This document shows, piece after piece, positions 8,318-16,435 of a DNA stretch of 64,000 nt (positions within the stretch are counted from its first letter, which is position 1; every line of letters starts with the position of its first letter). Both the position numbers and the translations under genes were made by a program. The stretch is from Tumebacillus amylolyticus (GTDB lineage Bacteria; Bacillota; Bacilli; Tumebacillales; Tumebacillaceae). The notes under the pieces were generated by a model. The model was given only the letters and a program-made list of their open reading frames with translations. It made no database searches and was not told where the DNA came from. The stretch covers positions 1 through 64,000 of the forward strand of contig NZ_JAEQNB010000011.1 of the NCBI RefSeq assembly GCF_016722965.1, in the 5' to 3' direction.

Positions 8318-9112
8318 TTATTTTTTGAAACCGTATTTGGCGTTGATTTCGTCGAGCTTGCCGTTCGCTTTGATTTTTTTCAGGCCGTCGTTGATCTTGG
8401 TTTGCAGGTCGGTGTTGCCTTTTTTGACTGCGAAGCCGTAGTATTCCTTCTCGAAGGAGGAATCGACCGCGGTGACGAAGTCGCCTGCGCCGTTGTTTTT
8501 CGTGTATTCGAGGACAACGCCGTTGTCACCCACCGCTGCGTCGACACCGCCGTTTTTCAGCTCAAGCAGAGCGAGCGGCATGTTTTCGAAGCGCTTGATG
8601 TTCGGAGAGTCTTTGCCGAGCATCTTGGTGACGACATCGTCGCCGGTGGTGCCGTTTTGGACGGCGATTTTCTTGTCTTTGAGTTCTGCGAGGGTTTTGA
8701 GCTCCGCGCCTTTTTTGGAAACGATCATTTGGGTCGCTTCGAAGTACGGGTCGGAGAAGTCGAGTTCTTTTTTGCGGTCGTCGGTGATCGTAACGGCCGA
8801 TGCGACGATGTCGCGGTCGTTGTTCTTCAGGGTCAGGAAGATCCCGTCCCACGGCGTGTTTTGGAATTGGACTTTGAAGCCGCCCGCATCTGCTGCCGCA
8901 GACAGAACGTCCATGTCGAAGCCTTCAATTTTCTCGCCGTTCATCGACTCAAACGGTGCGTAGGAAGCGTCGGTGCCCACTACATAGACTTTGTCGGCGC
9001 CGGTCTTGCCCGCGTCGGAGCTGGTGGAAGTCGAGCCGCAACCTGCCGTGAACAGGCCCATGCCCAGTACCATCGTTCCCATCAGCATCAGTGTTTTCCA
9101 GTTTTTCTTCAT
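8318..9112 (-). CDS. Polar amino acid ABC transporter, substrate-binding lipoprotein
   Basis: Extracytoplasmic family 3 solute-binding protein, 264 residues. It starts MKKNWKTLML with a lipoprotein signal and lipobox TAGC (about residues 23-26), so it should be lipid-anchored. The mature part has the bilobal signature (GTDASYAPFE, GFDMDVL, DRKKELDFSDPY). A longer frame upstream lacks a ribosome site; ATG 9112 follows AGGGGGAG. The fold fits polar or basic amino acids such as glutamine, cystine or arginine; the sequence does not settle the substrate. It is the first gene of the operon, behind a good sigma-A promoter. Confidence 0.95.
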   Translation of the reverse strand: MKKNWKTLMLMGTMVLGMGLFTAGCGSTSTSSDAGKTGADKVYVVGTDASYAPFESMNGEKIEGFDMDVLSAAADAGGFKVQFQNTPWDGIFLTLKNNDRDIVASAVTITDDRKKELDFSDPYFEATQMIVSKKGAELKTLAELKDKKIAVQNGTTGDDVVTKMLGKDSPNIKRFENMPLALLELKNGGVDAAVGDNGVVLEYTKNNGAGDFVTAVDSSFEKEYYGFAVKKGNTDLQTKINDGLKKIKANGKLDEINAKYGFKK

Positions 9113-9211
9113 CGATTTGCTCCCCCTGTTTCGAGTCTCTTGCTCTATCTCTTTTTCAGACAATTCTACTTTATTTTATATGATTCTAACAGCTCTCGTA
9201 TACAGGAAATA

Positions 9212-9240
9212 ATAATACATGGTTCGGAATGATTATGCAA
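9212..9240 (-). promoter_or_regulatory. Sigma-A promoter of the amino acid ABC operon
   Basis: TTGCAT (9240-9235), 17 bases, TATTAT (9217-9212), about 100 bases upstream of the binding-protein start. Confidence 0.7.
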
Positions 9241-9241
9241 T

Positions 9242-9275
9242 AAAAAAAGACATCCATTTCTTAGGATGTCTTTTC
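9242..9275 (-). terminator. Terminator of the GGDEF/EAL gene
   Basis: AAAAGACATCC / GGATGTCTTTT on the minus strand ends in a run of T. The stem overlaps the last codons of the gene. It insulates it from the ABC operon. Confidence 0.85.
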
Positions 9276-11771
9276 GATTTGCAGTTGTCGTGCTTTGAGA
9301 AGTTTTTCAAATTCCTCTGCCGGAACGGGGCGTGAGAACAGATAGCCTTGCATCTCGTCGCACTGGTGTTCCCGCAGGTAGGAAAGCTGCTCCTCCGTCT
9401 CGACGCCCTCGGCGATGACTTTGAGTTTCAAGTTCTGCGCGAGGTAGATCACCGTCGTGACGATGGCGGCGTTGTACGGGTCGATGGCGATCTCACGGAC
9501 GAAGGACTGGTCGATTTTGAGCGTGTTGATCGGGAAGTGCTTCAAGTAGTTCAGCGAGGAGTAGCCCGTGCCGAAGTCGTCAATCGAGATCAACGTCCCC
9601 ATCGCCGAGAGTTCGCGCAACACGGAGATCGTGAAGTCGATGTCGTGCATGGTGATGCTCTCCGTGATCTCCAGTTCCAGATACTGCGACTCCAACCCCG
9701 TCTCCTCCAAGACTTCCCGCACACGCTCCGTCAGCCCCGGGCTTTGGAACTGGCGGGCGGAGAGGTTGACGGCGACGTGCATCGGCGGGTATCCGGCGTC
9801 TTGCCACGCTTTGTTCTGCCGGCACGCCGTTTCCAAGACCCAATCGCCGATTGGGACGATCAAGCCCGTTTCTTCGGCGAGCGGGATGAACTGACCCGGC
9901 GAGACGAGTCCGAGCTCCGGATGCTGCCAGCGCACCAGAGCTTCCATCCCCATGATCTGCCCTGTGCCGATGTTGACCCGCGGTTGGTAGTACACGACCA
10001 TTTCGTTGCGCTCCAACGCATAACGCAGTCCGTTCTCCAACTCCAACCGCTCCATCCCGCTCACGTTCATCGTCGGGGCGTAGAAGCGGTAGTTGTTGCG
10101 GCCTTGGTCTTTGGCGCGGTACATGGCGGTGTCCGCGTTTTTCATCAGCACCGAAGCGTCGCGACCGTCTTCGGGGAACAGCGCGATCCCGATTGAAGTC
10201 GTCGTGTGCAATTCATAGTCGTCGATCACAAACGGCTGCGCGAGCGTCTGGATCACATGTTCCGCCAGCGCAATCGCTTCAAGTTCGCTCTCGATCTTCG
10301 GCAGCAAGATCGTGAACTCGTCGCCGCCCATCCGCGCCACGATGGAGTCTTGCCCGACGCAGTTGGCCACCCTGGCCGCGACGCCCTTGAGCAATTTGTC
10401 GCCCATGCTGTGACCGAGCGTGTCGTTGACGTTCTTGAAGCGGTCGAGGTCGAGGAACAACACGGCCAATCGCTCCTCGTGCTCCTCCGCCGTCAAAAGC
10501 GCCTCTGAGAGTCTGTCATTGAACAATACGCGGTTCGGCAAGTTGGTCAGCGTGTCGTGGTACGCCATGTGGTTGATGATCTCCTGCGACTGCCTGCGTT
10601 CCGTGATGTCGCGCACCGCAAGTACGCGGGCGACGCCACCTTGGTAGAGACAGGTCGTGCCGACCAATTCGATGGCAATCGGAGTGCCGTCCGCACGCAG
10701 CCCGAACGCTTCGTGGGACACGTCGTCCTCAGAGAGGATGTTCACCCGCAGCTCTTCGCGCGAATTGGGATGCAAGAGCCCGACCAGCGGCATCCCGAGC
10801 ATCTCGGACGACTTGTAGCCGAACATCGACGCAAACGTCTGGTTCACTTCGAGGATGCGCCCGTTGTCGGCGATCACGATGCCCTCAAACGTCGCGTTGG
10901 AAAGTTTACGGAAGCGGTCTTCGCTCTCCGCCAACTCCCGCGAATGATTGCGCATCCGGAAACGCTCCACCCGCGTCGTGAACACCACCCAGTAGGTCGT
11001 ATGCACCGGAATCAAGAGGATGATCAGAAACAGCAGAACGCCCCGGCGTGCGGAGGAGATTTTTTTGTTCCAAGTCAGGGCGTCGTAATCGATGCCGAGC
11101 ACCGCTTCAACCTCGCCGAAATTGTCATAGATCGGCACATACGCGGAGATCATCTCGCCTCGGTCGGTCATCGTATCGAGGAAGGTCTTCTGCCCTTTGA
11201 ACGCCGATTCCAGTTCGTCGCTCTGCTGCGGGTAGAGCTGTCCGATCGGAGTGCGCGCCTTGGGGATGCGGCGGTGCTGGCCGTCTCCCCCGTCGATCTC
11301 CGGCGCGATTACGAAATAATTGTCTCCATACGGCAATTTGCGCAGCGTGTAGATTCGTTCAATCTCCGGGTTGATCGTCAGCCATTTGGAGACGGTCGTG
11401 AGGATGCCTTTGTACATCGGGTCCAGTTCCGGCGTGGCGATGCGAATCTGGGAATGGCCCATCTTCTGCAATTCGAACGCGAACGTCGGCGCGATGCCCT
11501 CGACGAGTCGCTGGTTCGTCGCCGCCTGCTCTTCGCCGGCGTCCTCGACGACAAACCACCCGACGATCAAGATCGAAAACACCACGACCATCGCAATCAG
11601 CGGCGCCCGTCCCATCGAGAATTTCTCTCCGTAGACTTTCGTGGTCAAGCCGACCGACCGCATATAGCGGTACATGATCCACTCCACCGACAGAAAAAAG
11701 GCCCCGACAATGACGACAAACAGTATATAATCCAGATTCGACATGATCACGTCATGAAAGAAAGTTTCCAT
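9261..11771 (-). CDS. Membrane sensor with PAS, GGDEF and EAL domains (c-di-GMP turnover)
   Basis: Predicted dual-domain cyclic-di-GMP enzyme of about 836 residues. Order: transmembrane helix (about 10-35), a second (about 60-80), an extracellular sensor region with a dCache-like look, a third helix near 265, PAS domain (about 285-400), GGDEF domain with an intact GGDEF motif (ARMGGDEFTILLP), and EAL domain with intact EALVRW and the DDFGTGYSSL loop. Both active sites look complete, so synthesis and breakdown are both possible. The ATG at 11771 follows GGAGG; a TTG at 11783 overlaps that site. It has its own terminator and lies beside sporulation genes, with no obvious operon partner. Confidence 0.95.
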   Translation of the reverse strand: METFFHDVIMSNLDYILFVVIVGAFFLSVEWIMYRYMRSVGLTTKVYGEKFSMGRAPLIAMVVVFSILIVGWFVVEDAGEEQAATNQRLVEGIAPTFAFELQKMGHSQIRIATPELDPMYKGILTTVSKWLTINPEIERIYTLRKLPYGDNYFVIAPEIDGGDGQHRRIPKARTPIGQLYPQQSDELESAFKGQKTFLDTMTDRGEMISAYVPIYDNFGEVEAVLGIDYDALTWNKKISSARRGVLLFLIILLIPVHTTYWVVFTTRVERFRMRNHSRELAESEDRFRKLSNATFEGIVIADNGRILEVNQTFASMFGYKSSEMLGMPLVGLLHPNSREELRVNILSEDDVSHEAFGLRADGTPIAIELVGTTCLYQGGVARVLAVRDITERRQSQEIINHMAYHDTLTNLPNRVLFNDRLSEALLTAEEHEERLAVLFLDLDRFKNVNDTLGHSMGDKLLKGVAARVANCVGQDSIVARMGGDEFTILLPKIESELEAIALAEHVIQTLAQPFVIDDYELHTTTSIGIALFPEDGRDASVLMKNADTAMYRAKDQGRNNYRFYAPTMNVSGMERLELENGLRYALERNEMVVYYQPRVNIGTGQIMGMEALVRWQHPELGLVSPGQFIPLAEETGLIVPIGDWVLETACRQNKAWQDAGYPPMHVAVNLSARQFQSPGLTERVREVLEETGLESQYLELEITESITMHDIDFTISVLRELSAMGTLISIDDFGTGYSSLNYLKHFPINTLKIDQSFVREIAIDPYNAAIVTTVIYLAQNLKLKVIAEGVETEEQLSYLREHQCDEMQGYLFSRPVPAEEFEKLLKARQLQIEKTS

Positions 11772-11910
11772 CAGCGCCTCCAACGGAACCCCAGAATTTA
11801 CTCTCTGTGTGCAAGTGTTAGGCAGGTCGCAGTAAATGTAAGCCCCATTTTGTACTGTATAGTTTATATTTTATCAGAAGTGAGCCCTTATAGATAGCAA
11901 AAGTGACAGA

Positions 11911-11951
11911 AAAAAGGGACATCGCCCCTGTGGACGAGTCCCTTTTTTTAT
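11911..11951 (-). terminator. Terminator of the SpoIIM-like gene
   Basis: AAAAAGGGAC / GTCCCTTTTTT forms a strong stem around CTCGTCCACAGGGGCGAT on the minus strand, followed by T. It starts at the stop codon of the upstream gene. Confidence 0.82.
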
Positions 11952-12535
11952 TGCACGACGAACGTATGCAGAAGCACCGGGGTCACCATGCCCTCGACGG
12001 AAGCGGCGACGACGAGCAGGACGAGGACGAACCACGACACGCTCCACACTTCCCGCCAGACGAATTTGAAGCTTTGCCAGCGTGTTTTTTCCCGAAGCGG
12101 GACGAGTAGCACGCGCCCGAGTTTGATCCCGAAAGCGGACGCGATGAAGATCGCCGGCATTTCGAAGATCCCGTGCGGGAGGATGCCGAACGCCACCAAG
12201 CCGAACACAGACTCCTGCGCGTTGCCAAGCATGACGCCGATCATCATCCCATTGAACAGCAAGGAGAGAATCGTCGGTGCGCAAGCGAGGATGCCGACCA
12301 AGATCATCGTCACACAGGCGCGGATGTTGTTGCCGAGGATCAGACCTGATGTGTAGGTGACAGAGTCCTTGGCTTTGGCTTTTTCGGCGAGAAGTTTGAG
12401 TTGGTCAAGCGACGGTTGGATGACGTGCAAGATCTGATTCGTGAACAATTCGCCGATCACCCAGCCCAGCACGAAGATGCCGAATGCGAGCCAGAGGTAG
12501 TTTTTATTTTGACGTAACACGCGAAAACACTGCAT
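11948..12535 (-). CDS. spoIIM: SpoIIM-family membrane protein (stage II sporulation protein M-like)
   Basis: A protein of about 195 residues with an N-terminal helix (about 12-32) and several more hydrophobic segments. The conserved core of the SpoIIM family is present (LFNGMMIGVMLG, then LPHGIFEMPAIFIASAFG). In Bacillus subtilis SpoIIM works with SpoIID and SpoIIP in peptidoglycan hydrolysis during engulfment; other members of this family exist outside sporulation, so the symbol is tentative. ATG 12535 is preferred over an in-frame GTG at 12544. It is divergent from pdaB and has its own terminator. The location among sporulation genes supports the call. Confidence 0.85.
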   Translation of the reverse strand: MQCFRVLRQNKNYLWLAFGIFVLGWVIGELFTNQILHVIQPSLDQLKLLAEKAKAKDSVTYTSGLILGNNIRACVTMILVGILACAPTILSLLFNGMMIGVMLGNAQESVFGLVAFGILPHGIFEMPAIFIASAFGIKLGRVLLVPLREKTRWQSFKFVWREVWSVSWFVLVLLVVAASVEGMVTPVLLHTFVVQ

Positions 12536-12643
12536 GCGGCGCACAGCCCCCCTTTTTTATCCATCCTTCTACTTTCGCATAAAGAGACGAGCTTTGCCAC
12601 AGAGTAAGTACGCGAGATGCTACATACAGGAGGTGTTCCACGC

Positions 12644-13417
12644 ATGCGTGACAAGCACAGATTGAAAAAGGCCGGCGTGTGGATGATGACGGCCGCCCTG
12701 TTCGCCGGACTCCTGGTCAGCCCGTCTGTACATCAAGGTACGTCCCTCCCCGCCATGGCAGAACCCGCCACGGGGAAAAAACCGGTCCCTCAAGGGGCCA
12801 TCTACAAAGTGAACACCGAGAAAAAAATCGTCGCGCTCACCTTCGATATCTCTTGGGGTGAGAAAGCTCCCGGCCCGATCCTCGACATCTTGGAACAAAA
12901 GGGCGTGAAAAAAGCGACCTTCTTCCTCTCCGGACCTTGGACCACCACCCACCCGGAGATCGCCAAACGCATCAAGACGATGGGATACGAGATCGGCAAC
13001 CACGGCAACAAGCACGACGATTTCCCGAAGCATCCCAACGAGTGGATTCAAGAGCAAGTCGGCAAGTCGGAACAATCGATCTTCGACACCACCGGTGTCA
13101 AAACGACCCTGATCCGCACGCCCAACGGCGCGTTCGACAAGCGGGTCATTCAAAAGCTGAACACGATGGGCTACACCGTCATCCAGTGGAACACCGATTC
13201 GCGTGACTGGATGCGACCGGGCCCGGATAAAATCGTCGACCGCGTGGTCTCCAAAGCAATCCCCGGCGACATCATTCTCATGCACGCGTCCGACTCCGCG
13301 CTCCAAACCATCGACGCTCTGCCGCGCATCATCGACGGCTTGCGGGCGAAAGGCTACGAGTTCCTGACGGTCAGCGAACTGCTCTCCAACGCCAACGTCA
13401 CGTCCAAAGCCGAATAG
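12644..13417 (+). CDS. pdaB: Polysaccharide deacetylase of the PdaB type (spore cortex)
   Basis: A 257-residue exported protein with a signal peptide or membrane anchor (about residues 9-30) and a NodB-homology domain. The first metal motif is TFDISWG rather than the usual TFDDG, a variant seen in PdaB; the second is HGNKH; RTPNGAFD matches the third. PdaB of Bacillus subtilis is needed to keep the spore cortex and spore viability, and its deacetylase activity is uncertain. ATG 12644 follows AGGAGGTG. It is on the plus strand, convergent with kbaA across a shared terminator, in the same neighbourhood as in B. subtilis. Confidence 0.92.
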   Translation: MRDKHRLKKAGVWMMTAALFAGLLVSPSVHQGTSLPAMAEPATGKKPVPQGAIYKVNTEKKIVALTFDISWGEKAPGPILDILEQKGVKKATFFLSGPWTTTHPEIAKRIKTMGYEIGNHGNKHDDFPKHPNEWIQEQVGKSEQSIFDTTGVKTTLIRTPNGAFDKRVIQKLNTMGYTVIQWNTDSRDWMRPGPDKIVDRVVSKAIPGDIILMHASDSALQTIDALPRIIDGLRAKGYEFLTVSELLSNANVTSKAE

Positions 13418-13427
13418 CTCTTGAAAA

Positions 13428-13458
13428 AACAAAACCCTCACCGAGCCGGTGAGGGTTG
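13428..13458. terminator. Bidirectional terminator between pdaB and kbaA
   Basis: AACCCTCACC / GGTGAGGGTT with a five-base loop, flanked by A-rich sequence on the left and T-rich on the right. It serves both convergent genes and overlaps the last codons of kbaA. Confidence 0.85.
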
Positions 13459-14007
13459 TTGTTTCGTAAGCAATCGCGTGTACATGAAGAGAATGTACAA
13501 GTTGCACGCCAGCAAGATAATCCCGACTTGGGTCATCTGCACGAGAGCGCTGGACTTCAACGCGACAAACCACTCCAGGGATGTGAACACATACAGGAAA
13601 AACACCGACGGAATGAACGAACGCATCCCGGAGAGACGGCCCTTGAAGTAAGAACCGATCAAGGCGATGGCCAACGGCCACATCGCATATCCGATGTACG
13701 GCAACAGCGAGCCCTCTCCACCGGCCATCGTCAGCCAGCGGAAGTACACCATGTCGTAGATCACCAGACCGATCAAGAACACCTGAATCGACACCCAGAT
13801 GCGAAACGAAACGAAGCTGCGCATGGTGAAGTTCAGCGTGAGATACGCCCAAAAGCCCATCAACGTGGTCGCCGACAGGAACCCGCCGAGCAAGGTGCCG
13901 AACACCGGACTCACATGGAACAACCCGGTCGCGGTCGTGATCCCACCGAGGATCAACCCCACCAGCGCCGTGGAGAAAAACAGAGTGAAAAACTTGCGAA
14001 GGTTCAT
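13438..14007 (-). CDS. kbaA: KinB-signalling pathway activation protein
   Basis: A 189-residue integral membrane protein with about six hydrophobic helices, beginning MNLRKFFTLFFSTALVGL. Length, N-terminus and position match KbaA of Bacillus subtilis (about 198 residues), which is required for the KinB branch of the sporulation phosphorelay. ATG 14007 follows GCAGGAGG; an upstream in-frame extension lies in the gerD promoter region and has no ribosome site. No KinB gene is visible here. The upstream gap is shared with the divergent gerD. Confidence 0.9.
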   Translation of the reverse strand: MNLRKFFTLFFSTALVGLILGGITTATGLFHVSPVFGTLLGGFLSATTLMGFWAYLTLNFTMRSFVSFRIWVSIQVFLIGLVIYDMVYFRWLTMAGGEGSLLPYIGYAMWPLAIALIGSYFKGRLSGMRSFIPSVFFLYVFTSLEWFVALKSSALVQMTQVGIILLACNLYILFMYTRLLTKQQPSPAR

Positions 14008-14160
14008 AGACTGCCTCCTGCTACATGCGAAACTATGATGTTGAAAAACCTCCCTTATCATATCACAAACACCCAATTGACGATATGTTCCAGAGTATAC
14101 GTTCCCACAACTGACACACACTACAGTCATACCAATCCTAGCAACAGGGGGTGACGTCCA

Positions 14161-14994
14161 ATGAAACGCCCTTGGAAGATCGGAACGCTGGCCGCCGTGG
14201 CGATGGCAATCGCCGTCAGTGGTTGTGGCTCCAAAGGTGGAAGTTCCAGTAGCAGTGGCAGCTCCGACAGTGCTAACGCTCAGCCGACGGAAGCGCGCGC
14301 CCAATACAACGAGACCAAGCAGATGGTCTTGGACATATTGCATACCAAGGAAGGGCTCGATACGCTGAAAGACATCGTGCGAGACCCGCAATTCAAACAT
14401 AGCTTGGCCATCAACGAAGCTGACGTCTCCGTGGCCATGCAAAAAGCGCTGACAGATTCAAGTAGCCATTATACCCTCATGGAACAGATGAAAAACCCGA
14501 AGTTCGCCACGGCGATGGCGTCTACGTTCAAGAAGGACAACGAGAAGATCTTGAAAGAGCTGATGAAAGACCCGGAGTATCAAGAGATGATGCTTACGTT
14601 GCTCAAGTCACCCGAGTACTCGCGCACGCTCTACGACCTCATGAAAACGCCGGAGTACCGTAAGCAGACGATGGACATCATGACCCAGTCCTTGCAGAAC
14701 CCGCAGTTCCGACTGATCTACATGGAGCTGATGAAACAAACCATCCAGCAAGGCGTCGAAGAGATGACCCCGAATCAGAAAAAAGCATCCGGTCAAGAAC
14801 CCACTTCGCTCTCCTCAAGCGGCGGAGGCGAAGGAGACAAGAAGAAAGAAAGCGGCGGCGACCAAGATAAAGAGAAAGAGAAAAAACAAGGTGAAAGCGA
14901 GAAAAAGGAAGGCGAAAGCAGCGGCAGCGAGAAGAAAGAAGGCGAAAGCGGCGGAGAAGACTCCGGCGGCGGTGGCGAAGGCGGGAAGAAGTAA
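14161..14994 (+). CDS. gerD: Spore germination lipoprotein GerD
   Basis: A 277-residue lipoprotein: signal peptide with lipobox VSGC (about residues 19-22), a Ser/Gly linker, then the conserved GerD core (about 45-205) made of repeated short helices such as KNPKFATAM, KDPEYQEMM, KSPEYSRTL and KTPEYRKQT. GerD organises the germinosome cluster of nutrient germinant receptors in the spore inner membrane. The last 70 or so residues are a low-complexity Lys/Glu/Gly/Ser tail. The start follows GGGGGTGA. The gene is divergent from kbaA and about 40 bases upstream of the His/Met repeat ORF, with which it probably shares a transcript. Confidence 0.94.
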   Translation: MKRPWKIGTLAAVAMAIAVSGCGSKGGSSSSSGSSDSANAQPTEARAQYNETKQMVLDILHTKEGLDTLKDIVRDPQFKHSLAINEADVSVAMQKALTDSSSHYTLMEQMKNPKFATAMASTFKKDNEKILKELMKDPEYQEMMLTLLKSPEYSRTLYDLMKTPEYRKQTMDIMTQSLQNPQFRLIYMELMKQTIQQGVEEMTPNQKKASGQEPTSLSSSGGGEGDKKKESGGDQDKEKEKKQGESEKKEGESSGSEKKEGESGGEDSGGGGEGGKK

Positions 14995-15033
14995 TCCCGA
15001 GCCATATGAAGAAAGCCTCAGGGGTTGAACTAC

Positions 15034-15210
15034 ATGGAGTATAGTCACATGTTGCATGGTCACATGTTGCATGGTCACATGTTGCATGGTCACATGTTGC
15101 ATAGTCACATGTTGCATAGTCACATGTTGCATAGTCACATGTTGCATAGTCACATGTTGCATGGTCACAAGGAGCACAGCTACCTGGAGCACTGGAGCCT
15201 AGCTACTTGA
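15034..15210 (+). CDS. Candidate His/Met-rich repeat peptide downstream of gerD
   Basis: A 58-codon open frame, MEYS followed by eight copies of HMLH(G/S) and two decayed copies (HKEHS, YLEHW), ending SLAT. ATG 15034 has AGGGG nine bases upstream, and the frame stops just before a strong terminator. It follows gerD by about 40 bases on the same strand. No family is recognised. If translated, it would hold about 20 His and several Met residues in a regular pattern that could bind Ni, Zn or Cu, but this is inference. The alternative is that this is a non-coding minisatellite whose 15-base unit happens to stay open; the opposite strand is open too. Confidence 0.4.
   Translation: MEYSHMLHGHMLHGHMLHGHMLHSHMLHSHMLHSHMLHSHMLHGHKEHSYLEHWSLAT
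15046..15195 (+). repeat. 15-bp tandem repeat, eight perfect units plus two decayed
   Basis: The unit CACATGTTGCAT(G/A)GT is repeated without gaps from 15046 to 15165 (three with GGT, four with AGT, one with GGT). Two degenerate copies follow (15166-15195). The unit is a multiple of three, so copy-number change would keep the frame. There are no spacers, so it is not a CRISPR array. Confidence 0.97.
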
Positions 15211-15225
15211 ACAACGTGCCGTATG

Positions 15226-15266
15226 GAAAAAGGAGCGAGTGCCTGAGGGCATCGCTCCTTTTTTTG
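15226..15266. terminator. Bidirectional terminator between the gerD unit and salA
   Basis: AAAAAGGAGCGA / TCGCTCCTTTTTTT around a short loop. It ends the plus-strand gerD transcript and, read the other way, the salA transcript. Confidence 0.92.
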
Positions 15267-15296
15267 CGTGCTGGTTTTGGGGTACTGGTTTCGCGG

Positions 15297-16373
15297 TTAC
15301 TTGCCGGTGGTGACGCCCTGTTCCAGTTTGCGGCCGATGGTCTTCGCGAGGTGTGCGTACGCGAGGCCTTGTGCCGAATCTGCATCGTAGATGCCGTCGC
15401 CGGTCTCGTTCGCGACGCCCAACGGGATCTGCGAGAGGAGGTCGGTCTTGAGTTCCAGCGCCAGACGCTCTCCGCCCCCCTTGCCAAAGATGTAGTGCTT
15501 CTCCCCTTTGTGTTCGAAGAAGGACATATTCTCCACCACACCGAGGATGTCATGCTGCGTCTGAATCGCCATCGTCCCAACACGAGCTGCGACTTCGGTC
15601 GCGTTCTGCTGCGGCGTGGTCACGATGATCTCCTTGGACTTCGGCAAGAGCTGGTGGATGTCCAGCGCCATGTCCCCCGTACCCGGCGGCATGTCCAGCA
15701 AGAGCACGTCGATGTCGCCCCAATGCACTTCGGCAAAGAAGTTACGCAACATCTTGCCAAGCATCGGACCGCGCCAGATGACCGGGCGGTTGTCCGGCAC
15801 GAAGAAATGCATCGAGATAATCTTCACGTCGTGCGCGATGACCGGAAGCAGCAGGTTGTCGATCACCGTCGGCTTTTTATCACCGATCCCGAAGATGCCC
15901 GGAATCGAGAAGCCATAGATGTCCGCGTCGATGATGCCCACGCGGAAGCCTTGGCGCGCCATCGCTACAGCGAGGTTCGCCGTCACCGTGGACTTGCCGA
16001 CGCCGCCTTTGCCGGATGCAACCGCGACAAATTGCGTCTTGGTGTCCGGAGCCAGCAGAGCCGGAGTGATCGCTTCCTCCTCCGATTGACCGCCGCGAAG
16101 CACCGAACGGAACTTCGCACGCTCTTCGTCGGTCATCGTGCCGAGTTTGAGATCGAAGGTTTTCAAACCGGCGACGGTGCCGAGTGCTTCGCGCACATCG
16201 GAGTCGATCTTGTTGCGCAGCGGGCAACCGCTGATCGTCAACACGACTTCGACGTTGGCATGGTCTCCGTTGATCTCCACTTCACGCACCATGCCCAATT
16301 CCACGATGCTTTTATGTACTTCAGGATCTTGCACCGGACGCAGGGCGTCCAAGATCGCTTCTCTCGTTACCAT
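15297..16373 (-). CDS. salA: Mrp/NBP35-family P-loop ATPase (SalA-like)
   Basis: A 358-residue protein: N-terminal MIP18/DUF59 domain (about 1-90) followed by a deviant-Walker ATPase domain (SGKGGVGKST, about 117-126; DMPPGTGD). Mrp proteins usually carry a CxxC that binds an Fe-S cluster for transfer; here the matching segment reads FFEHKGEKHYIFG with no cysteine. In Bacillus subtilis the gene at this position is salA, a regulator of scoC and competence-related genes. The position next to cwlD and gerD supports the symbol. ATG 16373 follows GGAGGTG. Confidence 0.88.
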   Translation of the reverse strand: MVTREAILDALRPVQDPEVHKSIVELGMVREVEINGDHANVEVVLTISGCPLRNKIDSDVREALGTVAGLKTFDLKLGTMTDEERAKFRSVLRGGQSEEEAITPALLAPDTKTQFVAVASGKGGVGKSTVTANLAVAMARQGFRVGIIDADIYGFSIPGIFGIGDKKPTVIDNLLLPVIAHDVKIISMHFFVPDNRPVIWRGPMLGKMLRNFFAEVHWGDIDVLLLDMPPGTGDMALDIHQLLPKSKEIIVTTPQQNATEVAARVGTMAIQTQHDILGVVENMSFFEHKGEKHYIFGKGGGERLALELKTDLLSQIPLGVANETGDGIYDADSAQGLAYAHLAKTIGRKLEQGVTTGK

Positions 16374-16406
16374 GTGAGAACACCTCCAGTTAAATAAAAC
16401 ATCCCT

Positions 16407-16435
16407 AGTATACCATTGTTACCGCTGCTTGACAT
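16407..16435 (-). promoter_or_regulatory. Candidate promoter of salA inside the end of cwlD
   Basis: ATGTCA (16435-16430), 17 bases, TATACT (16412-16407). The -35 covers the last codons of cwlD. The -10 is good and the -35 only moderate. Confidence 0.4.

Noticed and set aside
11772-11910. A c-di-GMP riboswitch ahead of the GGDEF/EAL gene
   Set aside because: The leader lacks the conserved GEMM core elements and any clear paired structure.
12605-12640. A sigma-E promoter in front of pdaB
   Set aside because: The CATACAGG box overlaps the ribosome-binding site and could not give a usable leader.
14008-14160. A sigma-G promoter for gerD
   Set aside because: A CATACCA box is present, but nothing matching a sigma-G -35 lies at the proper distance, so the match was considered too weak to list.
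14008-14442. A 145-residue N-terminal extension of KbaA
   Set aside because: It runs through the gerD start on the other strand, lacks a ribosome site and is not found in KbaA proteins.
14815-15192. A minus-strand frame through the 15-bp repeats (VTMQH repeats)
   Set aside because: It overlaps the 3' part of gerD in antisense and has no ribosome site; the plus-strand frame has one and shares the gerD direction.
15046-15195. 15-bp repeats as a CRISPR array or plasmid iterons
   Set aside because: The units are directly adjacent with no spacers, and no cas or replication gene is near.
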